Assembly (NCBI GenBank): GCA_014338405.1
Contig: JTDE01002405.1
Coordinates: forward strand, 27,291-91,290
From: Paragonimus skrjabini miyazakii
Taxonomy: Eukaryota; Platyhelminthes; Trematoda; Plagiorchiida; Troglotrematidae
Length of the DNA: 64,000 nt
Direction of reading: 5' to 3'
The notes beneath the pieces were generated by a model. It was not told the DNA's origin, did not search any database, and saw only the letters and a list, made by a program, of their open reading frames with translations. Below are positions 38,570 to 52,600 of this stretch, piece by piece. A program made the position numbers and the translations under genes. Positions within the stretch are counted from its first letter, which is position 1. Each line of letters begins with the position of its first letter.

Positions 38570-39190
38570 TCATGTTCCAATGCTTTGAACGACTAGAAGT
38601 CGAGGGGCTCTACCGCATATCAACCAAAATGGAGGTTTTTTCATGCTCGCCTGAGCAGACGCACGGTGATCCAACAATGCAAGGTAGGGTAGACTCCCAG
38701 TCACCTCCCTTGGTTGACCACCATTATTTAACCGTTCCGTTCTTACACACAGTAAGTCTGTTTCGTATGAAAGTGATATGGTATCGTTTAGATGCACTTG
38801 TTGTTGCGTGCATGTTTGAACCTCTTCATTTTCAAAATATGATCCCCGATTCGTAAAGATAGCCTTCGGTACGCCGTGGTTTTACCATTATGTGCTTCAT
38901 CACTATGTATCCCACTGTAGAGGCTTTTTGGTCTCGAATGTCTGTCGCTTCGGTCCAACGGGTAAAATTTTCCATCATGAATATAACATACTGATTACTG
39001 TCAACCTTCAATAGAAATGGACCTATACGATCCACCGATTAGAGTACAAAGATAGGTATTGACCGTAAGAATTGTTGACTTCCTCGCCGTCACCTTTTAG
39101 TAACTGACACTATTGGCAAGCAAGGATGTAAGCCGTCACATCATTTTTTCATTTTTGGCCAATATGTTCTTCGTATCAGTAGACTGTACG
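38570..39190 (-). mobile_element. Gypsy-type integrase fragment
   Basis: Read downward from 39190 the minus strand gives YWPKMKK with a following cysteine pair (the HHCC zinc region), then DRIGPF, a V-I-F-M-M-E-N-F-T-R-W-T-E-A run (38966-38946 for FTRWTEA) of the catalytic core, and in 38797-38570 KKPPFWLICGRAPRL, matching the TPF-x-L-x-(F/Y)-GR-x-P-R-L block after the core. The first catalytic aspartate is replaced (MMENF where VVDYF is usual), and frameshifts lie near 38830 and 39060. It is a dead Ty3/Gypsy pol remnant. Confidence 0.7.
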
Positions 39191-40454
39191 TCCTGGTGCG
39201 TCCGGGGTATGTTACTCCATGACAGTTTGCTGCTAATTTCCTTTTCAGTTGTTTCGGAGTAACCACCAAACGGGAGCTGCTATCATCACATTACAGTCAC
39301 ATCATTAACTTTGTGCGATTGAAACCAGTTCTTCTCAGTTGAGAAGCGATTATCTACAGCTACTCCTCATTATTATTTGTTAGGATTCTGATGTTTGCTG
39401 CCAGGCATCAATCACTTTCCGTGGGACCTCGTATTGACGCTGTGAAAATGCTATTTAATTTCGCTTTGATTCCATAACGAAATCACCGCGTACGCCCTAC
39501 AATCCCTCGTCTTTTAGTACGCAATATGAAATACTCATAGAATGATGCAAAAAAAACTTTCCAGTTGCACAGCCCTAAACCTTTTTCAGGAAAATATAGG
39601 GCTTTTTTTCATGACGTGATCATTTGCAAACCATCTTTTACCAGATTTTTAATTAGCTCATAGTATACACACCAACCACAACTTACAAAGAACGCATGGG
39701 GTTGATTTCATTGAAAATGCCCCGGAAACATTTTGGATTAAAGCCTACGCTCCCCATTGCATAACACACTTGTAGTTCAAAGCAGAACTTTCCGAAAAGC
39801 GACACGATAGTACATACCATACAATCATTATACGTAATCGTTCAAAATGTTTCTCATACGATAATCAAATGCATTATCATTGACGGCAATATACCGTCGG
39901 TTGACAATTATGTATAACCACTACACAACCATGCAAATAAAAGTACGAGTTTAGAGATAGAACAAGCGGGAAGAGATGAAGGTTCAATTTGTATTACTCA
40001 CAAACAAAACCGGGAACATGCGCAAAAGCACGTAGACACATGCAATTGTATGTCTGCGCGATGCTTTCAGTAATAGTACAAAATGACTACTGTAGCCCAT
40101 TGCATGTATAGGTACATCACTTTGTGTCAACAAACGTACTCGTTCGACAACAAATTGGTGTTCAATTTTGACGATAATCAACTGGCTCCTCTAAAAAATG
40201 GGCTCCTCTCAAGACGCTTCTAACGAGCAATTTGGCATGAATGCGTTAACCGGTATTCCACCAAATCGTCTACCACTACCAGATCAAACACATAACTGAA
40301 TAGTCACATAACACCACAAAACGTACGCAATAGTAACCGTGTTGTCCATGTGTTTACGTTTGTTTTGAATAGTAATACCGTCAAATGATTAGATATTCAA
40401 AGGTAATGCGTAGAAAGTGATTCACTCAGTCATTAAAAAAAATACGCAAAAACC
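39191..40454. other. No recognised gene
   Basis: Downstream flank of MED17 on the minus strand. No clear minus-strand AATAAA was noticed close to the predicted stop. Confidence 0.35.
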
Positions 40455-40649
40455 TTAGTAGCTCCGCGAGTGGTATACGTGTACAAATTGTGGAAAATCT
40501 GTCGGATCCAAAAAACCCAAACATGGTAAGTCAACCTGTATGACCGAATGAACTATAACATTGAATCGATAACAGGGGCCTACAATGGCGAGTTTTCTGA
40601 ACCTATTGCTAAGACGTCGAGGTTTGAAGACTCTAAGCCTCATAAGTAG
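40455..40649 (-). CDS. MED17: MED17 3'-terminal exon, two alternatives
   Basis: After a long T-tract and CCAG at 40650 the exon reads C-TAC-TTA-TGA, so the protein would end ...SPSGKNYL at 40640. Using the AG eleven bases further (exon from 40638) instead gives a basic tail beginning KLRVFKPRRL and running to a stop at 40455. Neither clearly contains the conserved GR-x-F...KME-x-L end of animal MED17, so the true final exon might also lie outside the part I can recognise. Confidence 0.4.
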   Translation of the reverse strand, partial: LLMRLRVFKPRRLSNRFRKLAIVGPCYRFNVIVHSVIQVDLPCLGFLDPTDFPQFVHVYHSRSY

Positions 40650-43600
40650 CTGGAAAAAAAACGCTCGGAATGAATAGGAAAAGGAAAACTAACACATATC
40701 CTAATTCGTTACCTAAACCTGGTTTGAAAGAAGTTTCTTAACTGCAGACTCACTTCTTTCCTGATGGAGAAGCGAACATCCGCACAGTGACAGGTGCGTC
40801 GCCAGTCTCGGTAGTATTTGCGATTCCTGATAAAGGATTGCCACCTAATCGCGTCCAGCCAAGTATTTTGGTAACCAGAACGTCTAAGAAATGCATCTGA
40901 GTGTGCACAAGCTGTAAAAAGAACAAGATAAAACACTTAAAGTGAATAGGCCTAATAGAAACTTGACACTGAAAAACAGAAATAAATTCCGCCCAGACCT
41001 ATGATGGGAGCCACATTTACAATTGAATGCGGAGTCCTATGAATGTTATGATACCGGCAGACTATAGCAGAAGAAGCGTAACAAAAACACAGAGATAAAG
41101 ACCAGATGGAACAGAAAAAGTGTGCACTTCATTTCAAAACATGTTCGGATAATGCAGTAAAACAGACTCACCTATGCATTAACGAATAAGTTCGTCCCCG
41201 AGCTTTCGAGTTACGATCAAATTACTTCACAAATGCAGCCACAGTGTGGAGGTTAAGAACGAAATTGTATGATTTCCTCAGAAAAGTGGATAAGTGCGGG
41301 CTAAGGACGACATAAATGTTATGATCGGAAATTAACTGTCAGCAGCCTTAAACACTCCACCGGGATCGCGACTACAATAGAATGTCGCTACTCGTAATTT
41401 ATAAGTAGTCTAATTTTAAAATCAGGCATACTATTGCCGTGGTAACAGACCCATAAGGCAAAAAATTACGTGATTGGTCAGCAGAGCAAGTAACCGAGGC
41501 CAATCGGTCCCAATGTAGCAGGATCGTGGCGGATCAGGATAATGAACGGTCACACCAGTATGGGAGACAGAAATTCCAAGCCAGGACTTGTATGCGTCGT
41601 AGTTCACGGCGTAGGAACATATTCGGGCAGATGTCAGCACGGCCGAATTAACAGCATCCCAATGGACAACAAAACGTACTGGAGCGGTTCGGGCGAAATC
41701 GCTGAGAAGTTCCGAAAGTCTGTACAGCAAAAGTTCAACACAAAGGAAAAGTAAAAATATAGGACTGAGTTTTGACTAGTGATCGGGGATATTGGTTGTA
41801 GCAATTAAGCACAACTCAAGTCTCCAGTATTGTGCAAAATTTACTCGAAAATTTTACTTCCGGTAAAAACAACAGGTGGGTCTCACTGTTGTTAAAGTAT
41901 ATGAGCAATGTATAGAAACATCCAGATCTGCAACTGCAACCGTAACCGCTTGCTTGAGACAAGCGCAGAAATCAATGGTTCACACTGAAATCTGAATAGT
42001 GGCAACTAAACATCCTAAACTAAACCTCCTAGATCACACCCTTCAGAGAAACAAAAAAGTGTAATATTTGAAGACGTGTCACTTACGATAACGAATCTTA
42101 TCCGGAACGTCCATACTCAGTAGTTTTGTTATTAAAATAATGTCTGGACTAGGCAAATTTGCGATTTTAATGAAGGGTTATCATAACAATGGGATTACTT
42201 TGAAATATTAAGGAGTATTTCACGCTACTGACCGCGTAGGAGTGCTTAGACAGCGAGACACGATCTTATGAGCATACAGTAGAATTATTTTTACAGTTGC
42301 GGTATTGCTTTCTTCCGTATCAGGAAGAAGGTGGTTAGAAAAGGTAGCCTCAAACAAACAGCACTCCAACGGTTGACCCTGGCAGCCGGCGTATCATCCA
42401 ATACGGTCGAAAAGCATCTGGTATCTCCCAAAAGCCCGATGTTACTTCGAGTACATCCACTGCGTGCAGCAGTGCTCAGAATCAGACATCGATGTCTCAT
42501 TCACTGCGCCCTCGGGCTAGGAAAGCCCCTCACTGCCAAGTGAGTCAGACTCTTGAGTCATTAGCTCCGGGTAGGGTCCCCCAAGAAAACCCTGTATCCT
42601 GTTGTCTCGCAGGTCAGATTTTTGAGCAAGAGACTCGGGGTGGGATACCTCAAGTCAACTCCTTTCCACGGCATAAACGACCGGGAAGTATCAGAGGTAA
42701 TCGTTCTCGCGACAGTGACATTATTCACCCAACATAACTTCCTCCTATTTTACCCTCAATGTCTTCTGCTTCCCGTATGCCTTCGGGTGATAATTGTTTT
42801 CTGAGGCCAAGACAACTGGTAAACGGTGACGCCTTCAATGTCCGCACTCTCCGACAGGTCGGTCAGCAAGCTGCTCTGGCTAGTACTCTCTCAAGTCTAG
42901 AGCTTGGTGTGTGCTGCATATTGGAGACGCGAGTCTACGATTCTAGCACGGTTATCCATTTGGTCTCACCTTGAGATGACTATCGATCCAAGCGTTTCTC
43001 TCTCAGGGTTACAGGTGACACTGAAGCTGAATCTCGCGGTCAAGCTGGAGTGAGAATCGCACTGAGTCCCAGAGCAGAGCAATGTTTACTCGACTGGATC
43101 CCAGTAAACAGTCACTTGTGCGCTGTCAGACTCACTAAGTCTTTTAAAGTCTGTCGACGCAGATGAGAAAGGCGTTGCGTATTCATTCTATCGGCGTACG
43201 CTCCGACGGACAGCTGTTCGGATGCTACCGAGGATGAGTTCGATGACGCTCTCGTTGACCTTCTGAGGCAAACTAAATATTCAGACATCATCATACTAGC
43301 GGGCGATTTGAATGCTCAGTTTGGTCTTTTTTCTCCAGATGAGAAGCAGCTAGGAGGTATATTTGGTGTCCGGGCACAGCGCACTGACAACGGCGAAAGA
43401 CTACTACCACTGTGCACGTCCCACGGTCTGTATATTTCGAGCACCGCAGTCCAACACAGGAAGAAGCACTGTGTTACTTGGAGACCTCCGTGTGCCTCCT
43501 AACCGTGGACACAATTAGATCATATAGCAGTTAGTTACAGGTGGCGCCACTCTGTTAAGGACTTTCGTGCCTTTTGGAGCAACCACCTGGATTCACACCA

Positions 43601-46600
43601 TGCTGTCGTGCGTGCCCGTTTTTGTCCAGTTATTTGCCCAGAGGATATACGCTCGTAAATGCACGGTACTTAACTAGCATTCCGGCGATGAGGGTGTAAA
43701 GAATGCTTACCAGAAGGCGTCGATGAACCAGTTGCCCAGTTTGAGTCAGATGAAGGATCCTAACAAACAATGGACACAAATTACCACAGCTATGAAAGCA
43801 TGCTGTGAACAGGTATGTTCCGAAGGAGCTGTTCAGTTGCGTTAGAACTGGATTTCCGTCACGTCGATAAACTTCACGAACAAGCGTCGATCGATCCCAC
43901 CTGGTTCTGAATATGATGACGATCGCAAGCTGACTAAAGCTTATGCAAAGACCGTGAGCACTACTTCGCCGAACAATCGAAAGAGATGGAAAGAGCCTTT
44001 TTAAATGGAAATAGCAGAAGGCTTTTTTCCCTGATTCGTGGTTGTACTGGCCGTCGAGTTGATGTAAGTGAGACCATATGTGAAAAAGATGGTTCACTTA
44101 TCATCAGTCAGGTGGGTTGAACATTCTGAAGAACAGTTCAGCTGGCCTCAACCAGACCGTGTGGAAGACAGAACCCGAATGGTCAGTTACTGCGTTCCAA
44201 ACAGCCTTCCGTCGGAAGCAGAAGTGGTCCTGGAGCTCAAGTTATTGAAGCGTAATAAGGCTTCTGGACAAGACCTCCTCTCTCCTTCTCTTTTCAAGGA
44301 TGGTGTGGAGAGGCTGATATCAGAACTGACAAAACTCCTTCAGACGATCTAGGAGACTGAAGAAGCACCACGTGATTGATGCACATCAACAGTAATTCAC
44401 ATTTTCAAAAAGGGGGCCCGAAGTCTATGTGACAACCACAAAGACATCCAGTTTGGTATCTGTTGCGTACAAGTTACTCACTGGTCTCATTTTAAGTCGG
44501 CTCACTAAGCCCAGAGCAAGTCAGATACGCGAAGAACAGGCAGGATTCCGATCCGGTCGAGGTTGCGTTGATCATATTTTTACCTTGCGACGGATCTTGG
44601 AACATCGGCACTGTTACAGACAGCTGATGGTCATGGTCTTTGTGGACCAGATGCTCGTAACGTTCTCTAGAGCCATCTCCTTCGCAGGGGAGTACCAGGG
44701 AAATACGTGAATTTATTGAGATCACTCTATGCTCATTTTTCAAGGAGGGTGAGAGTTTATGGACAACTGTCTCGGGCGTTCATCACTTCTAGTGGTGTTC
44801 GTCAGGGGTGTCCGGTCTACCCTTCCTGTTCAGTTTCGTCATGGACAACATGTTGGAGCGTGCGCTTCGGGAATCCAGTGAGCTAGGTGTTGAGCCTCTT
44901 CTTGACGCTAGACTGACCTATCTGGAATACGCGGACGACATTTTCTTGCTTGGCCCCAAGGCCGAAAACATGCAGATCATGCTGGACGAGGTGAGTGACC
45001 GGGCTGGTTTGTATGGAATGCGCTTCGCCCCTTCAAAATGCAGTGCTGCTTCAAGACTAGGGTATTTCCCCTCCTACTTTTTTATTGAGACTGTGAACAA
45101 CTTCACGTCCTTGGGTAGCACTAACAGGTCAGCTTGTAATATTGCTGATGAGATATCAGCGAGAACAGCAAAGGTAATAGAGTTGCGTTTGCCAAACTGC
45201 ATCATCTGTGGCGTCGAAAAGACGTTAGGTTGTCGCTGAAAGGAAGGGTATATGCCTGTGTGCGTTTCATTTTGCTCTATGGTTCGGGAACGTGGCATGT
45301 TCGCAATGAGGATATCAACAGGCTTGCTGTGTTTGACCATCGTTGTCTCCGCCCACTGACCCATATTAAGTGGACTGATCGTGTGAGCAATGTGGCCGTT
45401 CGCCGGCGGTGCACAGCTTGCGATGGTTAGGTCACGAACTCCGTATGTCATCTGATCGTTTACCGAACCGGGCACTATATACCGAGACCACCAACAGTTG
45501 GGTGAAACCACATGGCGATCAAGCAACAAGGTGGTCACGAAATATGAAGACCCCGACTGCTACCTACAAGGTGGATAGATGTCACTTGCAAGGAAGGGGT
45601 CCCCGTGATCACTCAAACCGCTGGTTAGAGACGCTATCCGAGATGGCGATGTGTCGCAGTCAATGGCGTACCTGTATCCAAACCATTTCTAATTCTTCCG
45701 CTAAGTCTTCTTTTATTAACTCTCAACCTTCTTAGTAACGTTTTCTTCTAAGCTATTCCACGTCACTGTTGAGGTGAACGGCGGCCCAAGCCACAGTACC
45801 TTCTGGTCAGGCTCGTGGCTGCTATGATGAGGATGCAAAATTTATAATCCCAGAACAGCCAAGTATTTCGCATCCATTTTCAATTCCAATGGCTTCAGTT
45901 GTGTTCGTAAGGAAACAACTGGTCATCAGTCATAGCACAGTGCCAGCTCAATTTATAACCACTGTCTGCAAGGCATGTAGATACACAACGATACACAAAG
46001 GTAACGACACAAATAAAAAACTTCCGGTGAGTTGATTTCATTAACATTCCGATATTTGTACTTTTGTGGCGGAATCAGAAAAACTCATTAAACTATTTGC
46101 TTTTTCACCTGTAGCGGATGATTTAGGCCCTAGTACGACAGTGATAAGCGGTACATTTTTGCTGCGTAATCAGTCGCACATTAAAACTCACGAGCAATAG
46201 TTTAACGAAAATGAAGGTCTTTACAAATATGTTCCCAATAAAATTTTGCGAGTCAGATAGCAAAATCTTTGAGATTAACCTACAGGCGTTGTTTGATAAC
46301 TGTTGAACCACCCCCAGTACAGAACAACCTTATGTTCAAAACTTTGTTTGTTTTCAGTCGAATACTCTGTAGTAAGCAATCAGAGATATTCGTAGAGAAG
46401 CACAACTTACGAAAAGTGTTGAGAAAAAAATCACTGTCGAGCTAGCCTCTTTCAAAAAAAGGACTGCATCTTAGTTACGTTTGCGTCAGAAAACGTAAAT
46501 AATGCACATCCATGGCCAAGGCCGGGATTAAAAATCCGACCACGCTTCCATGAGATAACCGCGTTGACCACTGCGCCGAATACCTTACACTGAACAGTAA

Positions 46601-49600
46601 CTAATTATCATATGTATATGCTCAACTTCATTTGTTTGTGGGTAACGAACAGTCCGTGTGAACGCTTCGTTAGAAGACACAGTTACTTCACATTAACTCC
46701 CATCGATAAACCATCAGGCAGTAGCGTTGAAACGCTTAATAATCAGCCAACGTAGACTCCAGTACGCCTGTCATATTCTCATGAAATCAAATAACCCACA
46801 GTTAGGGAAAGTACTCGAAAGCCGTACTCACCAGGTTCAACATATCTGAACAGTACTCACGAGTATTATAGCATGACTAGGCAACCTCGACGCAACCGTA
46901 CATTAAACGTGTTTCCTAGTCAACTTCTCGAAGTGCAATCTCATGATGAAAACTTGAGTGAATGGAAGCCAGGGCTGTTTAGCATCCACTTAGTTCAGAA
47001 TCGACTGGTTTCGAGTAGGCATAACTTGCTTGTTGAAACCTGAGGGGTTCCGTTGGTAATGAAGACCACTGTCCACTCCATTTCTTCACGGAATCTGCCT
47101 TAAAGAACCCAACCTCCACCCGCCCGGCCAGTGACAACCAAGACTGTCTTTTCTCTGGATGTCATCGCTTAAATTCCATATACACTCCCCGTAAATTAAG
47201 ACAATGGATTCAGGCAAACGAATTCGTTCTTATCGGTATCTTACAATTCCACTGTTCAATAACAGAAGCAACTAATCCTTGACTCGTGTTATAAGAAGCT
47301 GATTATAGTGTTGTTCTGGCCAATTACGAGAGAATTAACGTGAAGTAGCACGTATGGATCAAAACTGACGTAAATGCGCAGCATTTTTCCATACTGGCTG
47401 AGAATCGGTACTCTCATTTCAGTGAGAGCAGATCAGGCATTGTGGTCGTCCGAGTGAACAGACCATACTGTGTGTGCGTCTTGCAGTGGTTCTTGGCTGC
47501 TCTAGCGCACAATGTGCGTACTGTCATGACAAAAATTCTCACACTCCACCTTGAAGGGTAACCTGATCTAGGTACGTCATTTTGTAATATACCGTACGCT
47601 GACCATTTTGATTGGACGGGATTAGTTGACGCATGCTTGACAACCACAGGCCAAGTGTAACTTATCGTATGTCAAAATCGGGACATTGTGATGTGCCACT
47701 TTCTAAGCTATTACGCATTAAACCTGCGCAATGCAGATAACCACATAGGATGGGATAGGTGCACGCGAAATGTGGGAACATTTTGGAAGATGCCATTTTG
47801 GATGGATGCGACATATTGTTCAGTGCTGAGTGCGATTCAATATAAGATCACTGTGACTGGCCAGTTCGATACAACTACATCACCCCATTAATACCAGGAT
47901 GAAAGTCACTGAGAACTCTTCGATACCAGTTTTCATATATGTTTTGAGACTCAATTTCGCCTCCTTCTTCCCAGTTTCTTAATATCTTCCTCCTGGGAGA
48001 TTATCGTTCAGTTTGTAAAACACCGGTATAGATGACTACTTCAACAGACAAAATCGAAACAATATTTCCAAACATCCAGTCACAGCCGCCTGTGAGTAAC
48101 GCTCAGGTCACCCACTTAACACGTAAGTAGAATAGCGCAGAAATGCAAGGCGTTGGCAACTTTGAGTTGATCCGCAATAAAGAACAGGGGAAATACAACA
48201 AAAACAGGAGAATGCCGAGCTGAAGAAAAGAGGTCTAAAGGAAACTTATAGACAGAGAAGAATTTGTACAACAGAGCCCGATGAGAGATCACTGCATATG
48301 AAAAAAGCAAGCTGAAAGATGAGAACACATTTTTCCTTCAATCCAGTCAAGTTATACATTGTAACGCTCACTCATAAGACTGCCATTTGGCATTGACGTA
48401 TGGACGACTTCAGTAGCGTAAGCACCATAGCTAGTACAAGAAAACGCATCCTCCATTAACAAGTAGTCCGGAGGTACTGTCCAGCTGTGACACAAAGAAA
48501 CAATTAACAAGGAGTACTCCCCAAGGTGGAATGTCTTTAAGCCTCCGTTGCAGCTCTACAGCAATAAGGACATCCCCTTAACCCCAGCAGAAAAAGGATA
48601 ATACGTGCCTCATTTCCCTTACTGCAGGGGCCTAACTTCATATCCGCTGTTTTTTCTCTATATAACCTTTCGCTCGCTTGGTATTTCCATATTTTCAGTA
48701 GAGCCCGTTTGTTTAAGCCATCAAAAGATGACTTCGGCTCCGTGGGTTTCTGTGTCGATGCTAAAACCTAGTCACCAATCCGGTAGACTAAGAGCTAAAG
48801 GCAAAAGACAATGGAACTTGAGGGAAGATACAAAGAATCAAAAACCCCGCAGACAGAACCCCGCCAGTGACTGCAACATTTTGCCATGCCCAGCATTTCC
48901 AGCCAGCGAGGTGGACGGTATCGAACTCTTCAACCGGACGGGTAACACCTACCGACCTAGCTCAGTCACTCTGAACAATGTGCAGTATGGCAGATGCCGC
49001 ATCGGCGTACGGAGTACGCGAATCACTCAGTGAATACAGTGCATCTCCAATATTTTGGTCATCGATTGGGAGTTTGCACACCTGAACTACGCGTTGACGG
49101 ACAGTGGCGCTGCCCACACAGTCAGCCCATTTGATACAGACTAATTGATGAAGACAATGGCAGTCGATTACCGATAATCCAGATGTACTTTTGGCTCTGT
49201 GTTTTTATGACTAACATTTGTGGACTTATTGGCGAGTACTATGAGATTTCCGCTAATATACAATGAACACCACTCACAAATGGTCCCAGTTGTAGAGTGC
49301 ATGTAGACTTTCCAGTCAGCCTCTTTCTAAAAGAAGCACTAGACTCGAGTTTCGCTCTCGGTAGAGCTTGTCAATAGTACATATCCTTGCCACTGCCAGG
49401 ACCAGAACTATGGCCACGCTTTCATGAGGCAACGGTGAGGATCACTGTTCCATTGATCTCACATCAGACAAGACTGAATTATCATATGTAAACGCCCAGT
49501 CACATTTACCTATGCACAACACTCAGATAATCTGATAGCCTCGAAAGGAAACACAACTGGCTTGTTAACTCCAATCGATGCTCCCATGGATAGAACTTCA

Positions 49601-52600
49601 CCTAAAATTGAAATCAAAGACATCATTAGGTTGATAAGCGACATTTTGATTACAGGCTTACCGATGAGGATGTTTTAAAAAGTTTGGCCAAACAGTTGCT
49701 GCTTACGAAAACGACTTTGATCCCAGTGAAAACGGTGTTATCGACCTTCTGTTCCGTGGGCACGGCGCATGTTCAGATCCTCTGGGTGCGGAGATGTCCG
49801 TGCTAATAATCTATGCTCACGGGGATGTTCTGTACTGGTGGGTACTCCACTGTGCAAGTTGGGGTCATTCGTTCACTAAGGGCGCGACAAGCCGATAAGG
49901 ATCATATGGCCGATTTAACTGAAGTAGAACAACGTGATCCGACATATGTACTAAATGTACACAAACAAGCCCACTTAGGGATGTCCGTAGTAACCACGTA
50001 GACAATTTTAAAGATCATTTGTACATCAGTGCACACAGCTACAGTTAATGAACGGAAGAGCAGGGTTATAACTAGAGTAGATTGATAGCATGAATAACCC
50101 TCCTTTGGGTACAACATTGGTTGTCTTAGTTTTGTCAGCAAAGTCCTGTTGATCGCGGGGTTCAAGGGCGGTTTGTAAGACAAAGTGAAAGAGTTGATCG
50201 GGTCAAGATTGTAACCCGCTGCCAAGATAGGTTTCGTAATAGATGACTTTCAGACTGTCGCCCCGTTACTCGCCTGGTTGCATATCCGCATCATCGATAA
50301 TTTTGGGAGCGGCGATCAGTGTTCAATGCGCAAGAAATGATCATTTATGCCTTCAGGCTAACCTGAACACGACCTTCTAGAATACCCTCCTCGTTCATTC
50401 CGCCCAACCTCTGTAACCATATACATCGAAAAAGACAGTCACATTATCGTTTCAGTAAGCAACGTACCATCCGAGTATAAATCCACACACTACGGAGGTA
50501 ACGTCGACAACCGAAACAATCCTCCAATTGTATCAGAATGATGCACACAAACATAGAAGGCAGCAGGGTAAATAGGTATAAGCAGGAAAGGAAATAGGAC
50601 CAGGTCATGTGTAGATGTGGATAGCGGTACAATCATGCCGCTCTGCGGGAAAATGTCGTAAAACATGAGATTCTACCGACAAATTGAAACCGAAAGCTAG
50701 AAGAGTGAGACCGCCACCCATGCGCTATTGTAGGTAGTTCGTAGAGCGAATTTATAACACAGAAGTATAACGTAGGAGAGTGTTCACAAAACAACGAACT
50801 GAAGCAATACGCCGGAAAACAACAAAACAACAGATAGGCCACAAGAGGAACTTACTTCTCGCGAAGATAATAATGCTTGCAAATCGCAATGGTCCGATCT
50901 AACAAACATGCCCCGGAACCGACCACACTCTGTATAGCGCTGTCATCGGCCCGTTTGCGACTAAGCATGTGTTCAACGGACGCGACACCCGCCGTTCCTG
51001 GAATCGAATCGTCAAAAGGATTCGACACCCCAGGAAGGCCACCAGCAGACCCCGTTGTTGAAGCACCTCCATGAACAGCGCCGCCCCATTCAGTGAACAG
51101 GGCCAAACGGTCTTGGGTGATAGACACAGGAGGCAAACGCTGGCTCACGATTAGGGCTGCATCCGACCTGTCAGTCACCGAACCAACGATACCGGCAGGT
51201 CGGTTGACTGCATTTTGTGCGGACCAAGCGGCTGTTGCCGGACCAGCAAACCCGGCGACGCTGGCGACGGCGATTGAGAATCCAGAACTTTCGCACCCGG
51301 AGGGATTAAAATGTAAGGCAGGCAAGGCGTGTGCACCAGCCGCTCGATACCGGAGTGGGACCTGCACCGGGGCGCATGCGGATTGTGGTAAACTGGCAAG
51401 GTTAGACCAAGCTGCACGGTGTTGTGCGGCCAGCAGACGATTGAGTTGTAAACCCAATGAGTAACCGTCCCAATGGCGATAGGTTCTTGTAGGCACATGC
51501 GTCAGTTCGCACACTGCCTTGCTCTTGTTTGAAGAGGTTTTCCCAACACCAGTGACTATCCATTCGTCCAGATCGAGACCAGACAATTCAGACACCGGAG
51601 GCTTCGTATTAAGCCCAATCGTAAGCTGAACTCCTGGGAATAAGTTCGTGATGATGCGATCCTGAAATAAAACAACCAAATCGCTGGCTCACTAAAAAAT
51701 CAGCAGCTTCAAGTGATCTACAGAAGTGAGCATAATCCTAGACAAGAAAGAGAAATAGCGTGAGAGAGTGACACCAATATATAGAAATCAGAAATATGCA
51801 TCGCCTAAATTCGAAACCGAGCATGCGCGTTTACAACCCAGCAGCTTTCTGCTAATGGGCAACATAGGGAGCTCATGGGCACACTAACCTGCAGCTATCG
51901 CTTGAACAGGCCCGCCTTTTATTAGTAACTGTATTTCCTTTTCCAACGGACTGAAATCGATCAGCCATTTGTCGTTCGCCTGTACATTGGTGTGGAAAGA
52001 GAGTGCAGTAACAAAGTAAAATAACTCATACTCTTTCCTGCAAACCCCGTGATCACCATCTAATTCTCTGGTGGACAATTGTCAGGGTTACCATTCGGAT
52101 ACACATTCAAAAGTCCGATGTCGGTTCTCACGCATGCTTGCTGATGCAATACCAGGTTGAATCAGCTACCCTTTACACAGCTTGCGGCCAACGAAATCAA
52201 GTGCACGCAAGTTCGCCGTTGTTTGAAGAGAGCGGGAAGACTACTCCAGACGATGATCAGAAGCTTCGTGCACTCAGTGAATAGTGGTGTGTCGCTTGTG
52301 AAGGGAGAGTGAGGAAGGTGCGTACAAGAAAGCGAGCAATAGCCTCAGACCGATGCGCAACCACCACATCGTATCATAATAGTCCGCGAGTAATCGAACA
52401 CTTGAGTTAACAAAAAGTTAATTAACACTCACAATCTACAGTACATTTAGAATTCACTCAAAGTATTTGCTCATTTCAGCACTCGAGAGAGCGTAGTCCG
52501 CGCGTTTCCCCCGTGTTAGGGTTCACCAGTGGTAACTATGAGTGTACAAACTGGAGGTTGAACTACAGTCTTCGTGTAACTTATGATGTAAATGTGGGTT

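Noticed and set aside
43630..44097. 155-codon minus frame in MED17 intron 6
   Set aside because: It is antisense to the RTE-A linker between endonuclease and reverse transcriptase and is a shadow.
48605..49033. 142-codon plus frame as a gene
   Set aside because: No motif; its second half overlaps sequence resembling an old repeat at 7 kb, and it lies in a MED17 intron.
51093..51464. 123-codon plus-strand open frame
   Set aside because: It lies entirely antisense to MED17 exon 6, whose alanine/glycine/serine-rich codons leave the opposite strand open.
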